Below are positions 29,195-37,620 of a DNA stretch of 64,000 bases, one piece after another. The position numbers and the translations under genes are program-made. Origin of the DNA: Marinomonas arctica (lineage in GTDB: Bacteria > Pseudomonadota > Gammaproteobacteria > Pseudomonadales > Marinomonadaceae); the NCBI RefSeq assembly GCF_003259225.1, contig NZ_QHJF01000011.1:1-64000 (forward strand). The letters run 5' to 3'. Below the pieces are notes generated by a model, which saw only the letters and a program-made list of their open reading frames with translations, was not told where the DNA came from and did not search any database. Each line of letters starts with the position of its first letter. Positions within the stretch are counted from its first letter, which is position 1.

Positions 29195-29836
29195 ATGTTG
29201 AAGGTATTGATTGTTGACGACCATGATGTGGTGAGCCAAGGCATTAGTCGTGTATTACAGGATGTAAAGGGTGTTGAAGTGGTTGGTGTGGTGCATTGTG
29301 GTGAAGAGGCTATTATTCATGCCAAAAAATGGTTGCCAGACATCGTCTTAATGGACGTGCATATGCCGGGCATCGGCGGCTTAGGGGCGACAAAAGAGAT
29401 AAAGCGTCTTCTGCCTAAAACCAAGATCATTGCGTTGTCCGCATTGGATGACAACTTATACCCCGTAAAATTACTTGAGGCTGGAGCCTCTGGCTATTTA
29501 ACGAAAGGTACCAACACCTCCGAGTTGCTCGAAGCCATTCAAATTGTGTCGAGAGGTGAGCACTATATTTCCAAGGGTATCGCCCAAAAAATGGCGTTGT
29601 CTAAATTCTCGATCGATGGTCAAGGGTCTCCTTTGGGGCAGCTATCAGACAGAGAGTTGCAGGTGGCGCAAATGATTGTGGATTGCAAAAAATCCAATGA
29701 AATCGCTGAGCATTTAAACGTGAGCCCTAAAACCGTAAGTACCTACCGTACTCGTATTTTTGCAAAGCTGAATATCGAAAGCGATGTTGAACTGATTCAT
29801 TTAGCAGTACGTTATAATGTGCTTGGTATGGGCTAG
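29195..29836 (+). CDS. uvrY: Response regulator UvrY/GacA
   Basis: 213 residues (E. coli UvrY 218). The receiver domain (1 to about 120) has the acidic pair D8/D9, the phosphorylation site D54 in LMDVHMPG and a lysine in TKGTNTS. The C-terminal LuxR-type helix-turn-helix is at about 150-205 (LSDRELQVAQMIVDCKKSNEIA, then LNVSPKTVSTYRTRIFAKL). With the BarA/GacS kinase it turns on CsrB-type small RNAs. It lies 18 bases upstream of uvrC, the classical uvrY-uvrC-pgsA operon. Confidence 0.96.
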   Translation: MLKVLIVDDHDVVSQGISRVLQDVKGVEVVGVVHCGEEAIIHAKKWLPDIVLMDVHMPGIGGLGATKEIKRLLPKTKIIALSALDDNLYPVKLLEAGASGYLTKGTNTSELLEAIQIVSRGEHYISKGIAQKMALSKFSIDGQGSPLGQLSDRELQVAQMIVDCKKSNEIAEHLNVSPKTVSTYRTRIFAKLNIESDVELIHLAVRYNVLGMG

Positions 29837-29854
29837 GCGAAAAACGAGGTTTGT

Positions 29855-31678
29855 TTGAGCCATTCAGAATTTGATCCTAAACACTTTGTCAGCAATTTAA
29901 CCACTCGGCCAGGCGTGTATCGCATGTACGATGTAAAAGGTGAGTTGCTTTATGTTGGCAAAGCTAAAAATCTTAAGAACCGTGTGGCGAGCTATTTTCG
30001 CGTGACGGGGTTAACCACCAAAACCATGGCTTTGGTGAGTCGTATCCACACCATTGAGATAGCGGTTACCAAAAGCGAAACGGAAGCGTTGTTGCTTGAG
30101 CAAACGCTGATTAAACAGCATCGTCCACCGTACAACATTTTGCTCCGTGACGATAAATCTTATCCCTATATTCTGCTATCCAATCATTCTCATCCGGCGC
30201 TGTTGTTTCGACGCGGCGATAAAACGGATAAAGGAACGCTATTTGGCCCCTTTCCGAGCGGCAGCGCGGTAAAAGACAGTTTGATCACCATGCAAAAGGT
30301 GTTCAAGGTGCGTCAGTGCGAGGACAGTACCTACTCGAATCGCTCTCGGCCATGTCTACAATATCAAATTAAGCGTTGCTCCGGGCCTTGTGTTGGGCTA
30401 ATCAGTGATGAAGAGTATGAGCTGGACGTTCGTCACGCTCGCATGTTTTTGCAGGGAAAAGACCAAGAGTTAACAGCAGAAATTTCTTCCCAGATGAGCG
30501 CGGCTGCAGCCGACATGGAGTTCGAGCGCGCCGCTGAGCTACGTGACCAAATCATTCAGCTTAAACACATTCAAGAACAGCAACATGTCTATGGACAAAC
30601 GGGCGAAGCTGACGTGATTGCTTCGATTATTCAGCCGGGTGGTTTGTGTGTTCATGTGATGATGGTGCGCAAAGGTAAAGTGGTTGGGAGTAAAAGTTAT
30701 TACCCCAAAATGCCCATTGAAATCACCGAAGGCGAATTATTGTCGTCTTTTATTGCACAATTTTATCTTGGTGGTATTCAAGAGTTACCGAAGACGCTTA
30801 TCATAAGCCATGAGTTAGAGGATGGTGATGCGTTGGTAGAAGGCATTTTTGAAACCACGCAGAAAAGAATCGAAGTGTTAAGCAATGTCAGAGGGCAGCG
30901 TGCCCGTTGGTTGGATTTGGCGAAGCTGAATGCCGAGCAAGGCTTGCAAGCTCGATTGTCGGATAAGCGTAATCATTTTAGCCGTATTACGGCATTGCAA
31001 AAGCTATTGGGCTTTTCCGAACCGCCAAAACACATGGAATGCTTTGATATTAGCCACTCTAGTGGTGAAGCAACGGTGGCATCTTGTGTCGTGTTTGGGC
31101 CAGATGGGCCGGACAAAAAGCGATATCGCTCCTTTAACATCGAAGGGGTTGAGCCTGGTGATGATTATGGCGCGATGAAGCAAGCCTTAACTCGTCGTTA
31201 CAAACGAGTGAAGAGTGGTGAGCTTGAAGCGCCAGATGTATTGCTTATCGACGGTGGTAAAGGTCAGTTGACGCAAGCAGAAAATGTATTGAAAGAATTG
31301 GGGTTGGTGAACATATTTTTGTTGGGTGTCGCCAAAGGTGACACTCGTAAGCCAGGCCTTGAAACCTTGTATATTGGTTCAAAAGAGGATGAGGTGGTTT
31401 TGCCGCCTGATTCAGCGGCGCTGCATTTGATTCAGCATATACGTGATGAAGCGCATCGGTTTGCCGTAAAAAGTCACCGACGTAGACGAGATAAGAAACG
31501 TCGTCACTCGGTGTTGGAAGATATTCCTGGTATTGGGCCAAATCGCCGTAAAGAGCTGCTGACGGCGTTTGGAGGGTATCAAGAATTGTTATCGGCAAGT
31601 CAGGAAGATATTGCTAAGGTGAAAGGGATTAGTGTCAAAAAAGCAGAAGAAATTTACCTCCACCTTCATAAAAGCTAG
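29855..31678 (+). CDS. uvrC: Excinuclease ABC subunit C
   Basis: 607 residues (E. coli 610). An N-terminal GIY-YIG nuclease (about 13-95: GVYRMYDVKGELLYVGKAKNLKNRV) makes the 3' incision. A UVR domain (about 203-238) contacts UvrB. The RNase H-like endonuclease domain (ECFDISHSSG, LLIDGGKGQL) makes the 5' incision. Two C-terminal helix-hairpin-helix motifs (DIPGIGPNRRKELL, VKGISVKKAEEIY) bind DNA. The start is TTG at 29855 (MSHSEF). It is co-transcribed with uvrY and pgsA. Confidence 0.97.
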   Translation: MSHSEFDPKHFVSNLTTRPGVYRMYDVKGELLYVGKAKNLKNRVASYFRVTGLTTKTMALVSRIHTIEIAVTKSETEALLLEQTLIKQHRPPYNILLRDDKSYPYILLSNHSHPALLFRRGDKTDKGTLFGPFPSGSAVKDSLITMQKVFKVRQCEDSTYSNRSRPCLQYQIKRCSGPCVGLISDEEYELDVRHARMFLQGKDQELTAEISSQMSAAAADMEFERAAELRDQIIQLKHIQEQQHVYGQTGEADVIASIIQPGGLCVHVMMVRKGKVVGSKSYYPKMPIEITEGELLSSFIAQFYLGGIQELPKTLIISHELEDGDALVEGIFETTQKRIEVLSNVRGQRARWLDLAKLNAEQGLQARLSDKRNHFSRITALQKLLGFSEPPKHMECFDISHSSGEATVASCVVFGPDGPDKKRYRSFNIEGVEPGDDYGAMKQALTRRYKRVKSGELEAPDVLLIDGGKGQLTQAENVLKELGLVNIFLLGVAKGDTRKPGLETLYIGSKEDEVVLPPDSAALHLIQHIRDEAHRFAVKSHRRRRDKKRRHSVLEDIPGIGPNRRKELLTAFGGYQELLSASQEDIAKVKGISVKKAEEIYLHLHKS

Positions 31679-31717
31679 GGTTTGCTAAGTGCATTTAGCG
31701 TAATAATTGGGAATAAT

Positions 31718-32278
31718 ATGAACATACCGAATATATTAACGTCCGTACGGATCTTTATGATTCCGATTCTTGTGGTAATTTATTATTTGCCGTGGGAAGG
31801 GCGCTACTACACCTGCGCGATTATTTTTGCCTTGGCAGCTATTACGGACTGGTTAGACGGTTACCTAGCAAGAAAACTGGATCAAACCACCGCGTTTGGC
31901 GCTTTTTTTGATCCCGTTGCCGATAAACTTATGGTATCCATTGCCTTAGTTCTGCTGGTGGCCAGCTATTCTAATCCATTATTAACCTTAGCCAGTGCTG
32001 TCATTGTTGGTCGTGAGATTGTGATCTCGGCACTACGCGAATGGATGGCGGAAATGGGTAAGCGTGCCAGTGTCGCCGTGTCGTATATCGGTAAGCTAAA
32101 AACCACCATGCAAATGTTGGCCATTTTCATTTTATTGGGTAGCCGGCCAGATACACTAGAAGCCCACGTAGGGGAGGCGGTCTTAATTGCGGCTGCGTTA
32201 TTAACGCTTTGGTCTATGTATGTCTACTTAAAAGCCGCTTGGCCTGAGCTAATGTCTAAAGAGTCGAACAAAAACTAA
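31718..32278 (+). CDS. pgsA: CDP-diacylglycerol-glycerol-3-phosphate 3-phosphatidyltransferase
   Basis: 186 residues from the ATG at 31718 (E. coli 182). A TTG at 31682 is in frame, but MNIPNILTSVR is the family start. The CDP-alcohol phosphatidyltransferase signature DWLDGYLARKL...GAFFDPVADK is complete at about 48-77. Four or five hydrophobic segments place it in the inner membrane. It makes phosphatidylglycerol phosphate. GGGA lies 6 bases upstream. The tRNA cluster that follows is the one next to E. coli pgsA. Confidence 0.95.
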   Translation: MNIPNILTSVRIFMIPILVVIYYLPWEGRYYTCAIIFALAAITDWLDGYLARKLDQTTAFGAFFDPVADKLMVSIALVLLVASYSNPLLTLASAVIVGREIVISALREWMAEMGKRASVAVSYIGKLKTTMQMLAIFILLGSRPDTLEAHVGEAVLIAAALLTLWSMYVYLKAAWPELMSKESNKN

Positions 32279-32374
32279 ACAGATTTAAAAAAAGTGCCTA
32301 AGTTAGCTATTTATTTGGATTTTTTCCTTGACGTGAAAGCTCAAATACATAGAATAGGCACCGTCTTTTGAGAC

Positions 32375-32449
32375 GCGGGAATAGCTCAGTGGTAGAGCAC
32401 AACCTTGCCAAGGTTGGGGTCGCGAGTTCGAGCCTCGTTTCCCGCTCCA
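32375..32449 (+). tRNA. tRNA-Gly (GCC)
   Basis: A complete cloverleaf: acceptor GCGGGAA/TTCCCGC, D arm AGCTCAGTGGTAGAGC, anticodon loop CTTGCCAA giving GCC, T arm with GTTCGAG, and encoded CCA. Equivalent to E. coli glyW in position. Confidence 0.97.
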
Positions 32450-32472
32450 ATCAAAAGATGTATCTGATATGA

Positions 32473-32546
32473 GGCCGGATGGCAGAGTGGTCATGCAGCG
32501 GACTGCAACTCCGTGTACGCCGGTTCGATTCCGACTCCGGCCTCCA
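32473..32546 (+). tRNA. tRNA-Cys (GCA)
   Basis: Acceptor GGCCGGA/TCCGGCC, anticodon loop ACTGCAAC giving GCA, T arm GGTTCGATTCC, and encoded CCA. It lies 23 bases after tRNA-Gly, as E. coli cysT does. Confidence 0.97.
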
Positions 32547-32557
32547 AAATCAGATAT

Positions 32558-32644
32558 GCCCGGGTGGTGAAATAGGTAGACACACAAGACTTAAAATCTT
32601 GCGATAGAAATATCGTACCGGTTCGATTCCGGTCCCGGGCACCA
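32558..32644 (+). tRNA. tRNA-Leu (TAA)
   Basis: Class II tRNA with a long variable arm (GCGATAGAAATATCGT region), acceptor GCCCGGG/CCCGGGC, anticodon loop CTTAAAA giving TAA, and encoded CCA. It is equivalent to E. coli leuZ. A degraded phage integrase begins 178 bases downstream, suggesting past use of this region as an insertion site. Confidence 0.97.
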
Positions 32645-32662
32645 TTTATGGTGCCTTTTTTT
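32638..32662 (+). terminator. Terminator overlapping the 3' end of tRNA-Leu
   Basis: GGCACCAT (32638-32645) pairs with ATGGTGCC across a 2-base loop, followed by seven T residues. The left arm uses the tRNA acceptor end and CCA, so terminator and tRNA 3' end share sequence. Confidence 0.85.
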
Positions 32663-32821
32663 ATGCCCAAACTTTCTTATCCCCTTCAAACCCTCGCCAT
32701 TTCTGGCTTTCAGCGTTTTCTTTCCATTATTAAAATTTTAAACTCCTCCTATCTTATGCTATGTTTTTCTGAATTTAGCGCATAAACAGCAGACTCTTTA
32801 GCACACATTTGGAGTTCAAAA

Positions 32822-33008
32822 TTGGCAACCGCATATAAGTACGGCAATGGATGGCGAGCACAAACTTGGATAAATGGAAAAAGAAAAAGCGGTTTTTTCG
32901 ACAAAGCGCGAGGCTGATCTTGGGCGCTTGGCAAAAAAACCAACAAAATTGAGAAAAAAGCAGACGTATGACTGTAATTCCGAGATAAGATTAGTATTGT
33001 TCCATTGA
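32822..33008 (+). pseudogene. Remnant of a phage integrase N-terminus (frameshifted)
   Basis: From a TTG at 32822 with GGAG upstream, the frame reads AYKYGNGWRAQTWINGKRKSG, typical of the arm-type DNA-binding domain of tyrosine integrases (xxGNGWRAxxxxxGKRxxxxF). The frame stops at 32915. Skipping one base in the T run at 32893-32898 restores STKREADLGRLAKKP, the usual next segment, which then runs to a stop at 33006 without further integrase sequence. A one-base insertion plus loss of the rest of the gene is the simplest reading. It lies directly downstream of the tRNA cluster. Confidence 0.7.
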
Positions 33009-33027
33009 TGCTTTTTAACTTTTTATT

Positions 33028-34989
33028 TTAACGAGAAAGGCACTGTTGTACGACATTTAATACGGTCAAATAGTTTTGTTCCTCATACACACCAAACCCG
33101 CTAAGCTGACGGGCTTTTATTTTGGTGAAGATAGGTTGTGTTAGGCCTGTTAAAAAACGCGTTATTAAGACGGCTGTCACCGGTGTGGCTGGGCTTTTGC
33201 TTCCAACATGCGCAGTGAACTCCTGTATATAGCCAGCCAAATCTCCCCATTTTTCTATATCATTGTTTAGGCCGGATGGCTGAGCAAATATAAGTACTTT
33301 TCCCCGACAAACCGAGCAATGCCCGCAATGCTCTGGTGAATCCTGATCCCCAAAATAACGGGCTAGATTGTGGTTTAAGCAGCGATCCAATTGAAAGAAG
33401 CGAATCATAGTGGCAAGACGTTCAATTTCGGCTGTTTGTTTTTCTTCAACGTATTGCTGTAATTGATTGGCCAAGGTTTGATGATGAAAGTGCTCGGTAT
33501 GAACTTGATACACTTCGGTTAAGCCTTTACTTTCGAGGGTAAGAACATGGTAATCGGCGGCGAATTCTAAGACTTGCAAGACATCGCCTCGGGATAATCC
33601 CGCTTCCTGAAAAAGTTTGTCGAAATTGGGTGTGCCCCAAATTTTCTTGTATTGAATGCCTTTTAATATGGCCTGGTAGGCGGCTTGCCATTGGGTTGGG
33701 ATGTGTTGTGCAAAAGCAATAGGGTCACCTTCCCATTTTAGGCGAACATCAGCGTAATAGCTGTATTTTGGCGTGATGGCACCCAATAGTTCGAGTTGTA
33801 CCAGCAAGGTTTTTAAAGGCAAAGAGCGAATATTTGTCTGCTGAGATAATCCATAAAGCTGTGTTTCCCATTCACTTTCATGAGTCTGTTCGGCTGTTTG
33901 CGCGGTAATGCAGCTCAGTAAATTGTCAATGTCGTGGGGCTCTGGCGTGTCACCATAGACAAAATTTTCTAAAGTATTTAATCCTTCTAGATTAGCAAGC
34001 AATACACAACGGCTTGGCTGATTGTCTCGCCCTGCGCGGCCAATTTCCTGGCTGTAGTTTTCGATTGATTTGGGCAGATCAAAGTGTACCACTAAGCGAA
34101 TATCTGACTTATCGATCCCCATACCAAACGCGATGGTGGCCACGATAATACGCGTTTTGCTGACCATGAAATCGGATTGGATTGCACTGCGAATCTCACT
34201 GTCCAAACCTGCATGGTAGGCGACAGCCGAGTAGCCATCGGCTTGTAGAGCGTGAGCGACATCTTCGGCCGTTTTCTGCTGAGTAACATAAACGATACTC
34301 GCGCCTTGTGTTTCATTGAGAATATTTTTTAAGGCGTTTAGTTTTTGATGGCTTTGTATGGGGATAAGATCAATATCTAAGTTGTGTCGATAAAAGCCCG
34401 TTTGCACTATGTGCTGAGGGTGAATTGCAAACTTTTGTGCCATATCTCGTTGCACACGACGCGTCGCGGTGGCGGTTAGCAGTAAGACCAATGGTATGGC
34501 GAGTTCTTGTTGATAAGAGGGTAGCTTTAAGTAGTCAGGTCGAAAGTTATGGCCCCATTCTGAAATACAATGGGCTTCATCCACCACTAGCATAGAAATG
34601 GGGATGTGTTTGATAAAGCGTCGAAAACGTTCGTTTTTAAAGCGCTCAACCGAAATCATCAAAATCTTAATGGTGCCATTCTGCACGCCAGACATAACAG
34701 CTTGGCTTTGATCTTTGCTTTGGCTGGAATCGAGGCAAGCGGCTGGAATGCCTTTGGCGTTTAAAAATGCCAATTGGTCATGCATTAAGGCGATTAATGG
34801 CGAGATGACCAATGTTAAATGGGGAAGTTGGGTCGCCGTAAATTGATAACACAGGGATTTTCCGGAGCCTGTCGGAAACACCGCAAGCGATGAATGCCCT
34901 GCGAGTAATTGTTCTATTGTTTGTTGTTGTCCTTCTCGGAATTCGTTAAAACCAAATATATTATGCAGTCCTTGCGCTAATGGTATCAT
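33028..34989 (-). CDS. recQ: ATP-dependent DNA helicase, RecQ family
   Basis: 653 residues. Helicase lobes span about 1-330: Walker A FPTGSGKSLCYQ, DEAH box VVDEAHCISEWGHNFRPDY, motif VI QEIGRAGRD. A long inserted region (about 345-535) precedes the zinc-binding cysteines (CLNHN...CGHCSVC, about 540-565). The end, GFGVYEEQNYLTVLNVVQQCL, resembles the RecQ winged helix, and no HRDC domain follows. It unwinds DNA 3' to 5' in recombination and repair. With its inserted region it may be a RecQ paralogue distinct from E. coli RecQ. Its ATG overlaps the srkA stop (ATGA). Confidence 0.88.
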   Translation of the reverse strand: MIPLAQGLHNIFGFNEFREGQQQTIEQLLAGHSSLAVFPTGSGKSLCYQFTATQLPHLTLVISPLIALMHDQLAFLNAKGIPAACLDSSQSKDQSQAVMSGVQNGTIKILMISVERFKNERFRRFIKHIPISMLVVDEAHCISEWGHNFRPDYLKLPSYQQELAIPLVLLLTATATRRVQRDMAQKFAIHPQHIVQTGFYRHNLDIDLIPIQSHQKLNALKNILNETQGASIVYVTQQKTAEDVAHALQADGYSAVAYHAGLDSEIRSAIQSDFMVSKTRIIVATIAFGMGIDKSDIRLVVHFDLPKSIENYSQEIGRAGRDNQPSRCVLLANLEGLNTLENFVYGDTPEPHDIDNLLSCITAQTAEQTHESEWETQLYGLSQQTNIRSLPLKTLLVQLELLGAITPKYSYYADVRLKWEGDPIAFAQHIPTQWQAAYQAILKGIQYKKIWGTPNFDKLFQEAGLSRGDVLQVLEFAADYHVLTLESKGLTEVYQVHTEHFHHQTLANQLQQYVEEKQTAEIERLATMIRFFQLDRCLNHNLARYFGDQDSPEHCGHCSVCRGKVLIFAQPSGLNNDIEKWGDLAGYIQEFTAHVGSKSPATPVTAVLITRFLTGLTQPIFTKIKARQLSGFGVYEEQNYLTVLNVVQQCLSR

Positions 34990-35972
34990 TTAGACATTTC
35001 TCCCCATTCTAGTTCACAGTTTTTCAGCTCATTAAGATGGTTTGTCCAGTACTCCTCACTGCCAAACCATGCGAAAGCCTTATTAAACGCTGGGTCATCC
35101 CAACGACTTTGTAACCAAGCCGCGTAGCTGATCACACGCGTACTTTTGAAAACATCTATTAGACTGAGTTCTCTTCTATCGAAGGGTAAATAGGTCTCAT
35201 ACCCTTCAATTATTTCACTCAACTGCAGTTGTGGATTTTCTGTTTGAGTGATGTGTAGCCATAAATCTTGCACAGCGACGCCGTTTTGGCAATCGTCAAA
35301 GTCTAACAAATGAAATTGTTCATTGTGTAGCATCAGGTTGCTGCGATGGCTATCGCCATGTATAGGTCGTAAAGACACTGGCCAGTATGCGTTTATCGCA
35401 GCTTGGCTCATATCGCGCAATTTGGCGATTTGCTTTTTGTAAATAGGCTTGAGTTTTTCAGGCAGCTGGCATTTTGTAGAAAAAGTATTTCCCACAAGAA
35501 TCTGGTTAGCGGCGTTATCTATTTGCGTTAAAGGGGAAACCGTAATGCGCTCTACAAAAGGTGATGACATGGTGTGGTGTAACTGACCAATTAGCTCACC
35601 AAGCTGATACAGCTGATCCAAATTATCCGCTTCAGGATGCTGTCCAATTAGCCGAGGAGACAAGCAAAAGAACATGCTGTTATGACGCAATACACTGTCG
35701 CCGTTAAATTCCAATGGTGCGACAACAGGTACCCCTGCCGCTTTTAACGTTAGTAGTGTTTGATGCTCTTCTCGAATTTGTGCTTCTGTCCAGCGTGCTG
35801 GACGGTAAAATTTAGCAATGACAGGTGTGCCATCTTCAATGCCGATTTGATAGACACGATTTTCATAGCTGTTAAGTGGGTAAATACGCGAGTCACTCCA
35901 CAATCCAGTGGATTCGACTGCGTCTAAAATGGCATCTGGCACTAAGGTCGAAAAAGAATGGGTAGCCGTCAT
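34986..35972 (-). CDS. srkA: Stress response kinase SrkA (YihE-like)
   Basis: 328 residues from the ATG at 35972, matching E. coli SrkA (328). An upstream ATG at 36008 would add 12 residues and lacks a ribosome site. Aminoglycoside-phosphotransferase/choline-kinase fold: PLNSYENRVYQIG (glycine-rich loop region), RPIHGDSHRSNLM (Brenner HGDxHxxN catalytic loop) and HLLDFDDCQNG (metal-binding DFD). E. coli SrkA is a Ser/Thr kinase that protects against Cpx- and MazEF-linked death. Its stop overlaps the recQ start by four bases. Confidence 0.93.
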   Translation of the reverse strand: MTATHSFSTLVPDAILDAVESTGLWSDSRIYPLNSYENRVYQIGIEDGTPVIAKFYRPARWTEAQIREEHQTLLTLKAAGVPVVAPLEFNGDSVLRHNSMFFCLSPRLIGQHPEADNLDQLYQLGELIGQLHHTMSSPFVERITVSPLTQIDNAANQILVGNTFSTKCQLPEKLKPIYKKQIAKLRDMSQAAINAYWPVSLRPIHGDSHRSNLMLHNEQFHLLDFDDCQNGVAVQDLWLHITQTENPQLQLSEIIEGYETYLPFDRRELSLIDVFKSTRVISYAAWLQSRWDDPAFNKAFAWFGSEEYWTNHLNELKNCELEWGEMSK

Positions 35973-36029
35973 AGTCTGCTGCTCTGGCGTAATAAAAAAT
36001 GAGCGCATGACGATAACGGTGTCGCAGGA

Positions 36030-37295
36030 TTATAGCAAGCCGAGGCGCTTTTTAAGCGTATACTTTTGAGCATCACTGAGTGGGGAAGCGTGACCAGATT
36101 TAATCAATCGATTCCACTGTTTCCAAGATTTAATGGCTTCACCTAGGTGGTCACGAGCTAGGTATTGTTGTATCTCCGCGCGGAAAGAGTTAGACACGGC
36201 CGCTGGATTGCCTTTTCCGAATGTACGTAGGCGAATGAGAGTACGTTTAAATTTATCGGCTAATTTTGAGTTATCTGTGCTGCTTGCCATCATGTTTGTT
36301 AAGCATTTTAAATAGTCGTAGTAGAACTCGACTTTTTCATTGCTGGTTTCTCGCGTTAGGCGAATGACCCGAGAGTAGGCTTGTTCAGCGCAGGGCCAAT
36401 CTTCTAGCCGCATGCTTATCTGTGCAAGTCTAAGGGCTCTTTCATATGATCGGGGCGACACTTCCAAGACACTTAGCATTGCGGACTGAGCGGCTTCTAA
36501 ATTGCCTAGACTTTCTTGTGCGTCAGCAAGTAGATCGTAAGCGGATAAAAAGTGTCGGCTTAAGCTGATGGTGTGTTCGAATTTTTTTATCGCGGCAGCG
36601 ATCGCGCCAAGTTTTAACTCGCACAAGGCGATACCAAAATGCGCCCAAGCCAAATTTTTGCTTTTTTGGGTGATCAGCATATAGTGGCTTTTTGCATCCT
36701 TGTAGCGACCCCGAGCATAGAGTGACTCACCAATGACTTTTAGGCATTGGCTCGCAAAATGCGGATATTGCACCATGACGGATTTGGCTTGAGATTCCAT
36801 GGTCTCAAAATCGTTTATTTTTCGTGCGTTGTTTATACTCTCAAAAGTTTTCTTTTGCGTTTCGACTCGCTCAAAGCGGCGAAAAAAAGCAGCGGGGGGA
36901 AAGGGTTTTACCAAATAACTATCAGGTTGATATTCCAACACACTGACCACACTTTCGTAAGCGGTGTCAGCGGTAATCATAATGAAAATAGTGGAGTGAT
37001 CTTGTGAATAGTTTTTACGAGAGGTTTCTAGAATTTGCTGACCATCTATGGTTCCACCTAAATTATAATCGGATAACACCACATCATAACGCTTTTCCAA
37101 AATGCGTTTTATAGCGGCTTGTCCTGAGGGTTCGACATCTATATCGGAGTAGCCCATCGATACCATTAAGGATTTGAGCATCAATCGCATTTCACCAAGA
37201 TCTTCAATGATCAAAACCCGTTTTTTTGCGGTCTCTGTTGATTTTCGCTGAATGTTATTGGTGTTTTCAACGCCTAGAGTGATTGCATCTGTCAA
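36030..37295 (-). CDS. Receiver-domain protein with TPR C-terminus, paralogue 1
   Basis: 421 residues from a TTG. The receiver domain (about 26-145) has acidic pair E31/D32, phosphorylatable D76 (LSDYNLGG), T108 and K130. The rest (about 165-390) is a helical tetratricopeptide array, with repeats such as AWAHFGIALCELKLGAIAAAIKKFE and AYDLLADAQESLGNLEAAQSAM. No DNA-binding, GGDEF, EAL or phosphatase domain is present, so output is probably by protein-protein contact. It resembles the next gene over its whole length. The partner kinase is unknown and none is encoded nearby. The TTG start has only a weak AGGT upstream. Confidence 0.85.
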   Translation of the reverse strand: MTDAITLGVENTNNIQRKSTETAKKRVLIIEDLGEMRLMLKSLMVSMGYSDIDVEPSGQAAIKRILEKRYDVVLSDYNLGGTIDGQQILETSRKNYSQDHSTIFIMITADTAYESVVSVLEYQPDSYLVKPFPPAAFFRRFERVETQKKTFESINNARKINDFETMESQAKSVMVQYPHFASQCLKVIGESLYARGRYKDAKSHYMLITQKSKNLAWAHFGIALCELKLGAIAAAIKKFEHTISLSRHFLSAYDLLADAQESLGNLEAAQSAMLSVLEVSPRSYERALRLAQISMRLEDWPCAEQAYSRVIRLTRETSNEKVEFYYDYLKCLTNMMASSTDNSKLADKFKRTLIRLRTFGKGNPAAVSNSFRAEIQQYLARDHLGEAIKSWKQWNRLIKSGHASPLSDAQKYTLKKRLGLL

Positions 37296-37620
37296 AGGGA
37301 CTACCTGACTCTAATAGGTTCTGGTTAAATCTAATTTTTCATTTATATCATTTGATAAATTAAAAAACCTATAGTTATCGTAAGTTATCGTTTAAATTTG
37401 TGATGATTTATTTCTTTTCCTTTTGAATCAACGTCTTAACTTATTCTTAAAATTGTTACAGAATGTAATTTTGTTTTTGTAAATCATTATTAAAAGTGAA
37501 TCAGGTAGCGTTACTTATGAAGCAAGTTGTCTCTACGAGACCGTTTATTTTTTTAATAAAATAGGCCGCTTTTGATTGACGATATCAAGTACATAAAAAC
37601 ATGTATTTTGCACTTGATAA
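37296..37620. other. Gap between the two receiver-TPR genes
   Basis: 325 AT-rich bases with no gene. A stem-loop just beyond the stop of paralogue 2 (TATCAAGT 37583-37590 with ACTTGATA 37612-37619, plus an inner TACAT/ATGTA pairing) lacks a T tract. The motif AGTTATCGT is directly repeated near 37373-37391, about 80-100 bases upstream of paralogue 1. The gap should hold its promoter. Confidence 0.45.

Noticed and set aside
32303-32587. Open frame on the minus strand across the tRNA genes, 94 residues
   Set aside because: It is antisense to tRNA-Gly, tRNA-Cys and the start of tRNA-Leu. Peptides such as SRNRTG and [11 protein letters not shown] are the well-known artefact of translating tRNA complements.
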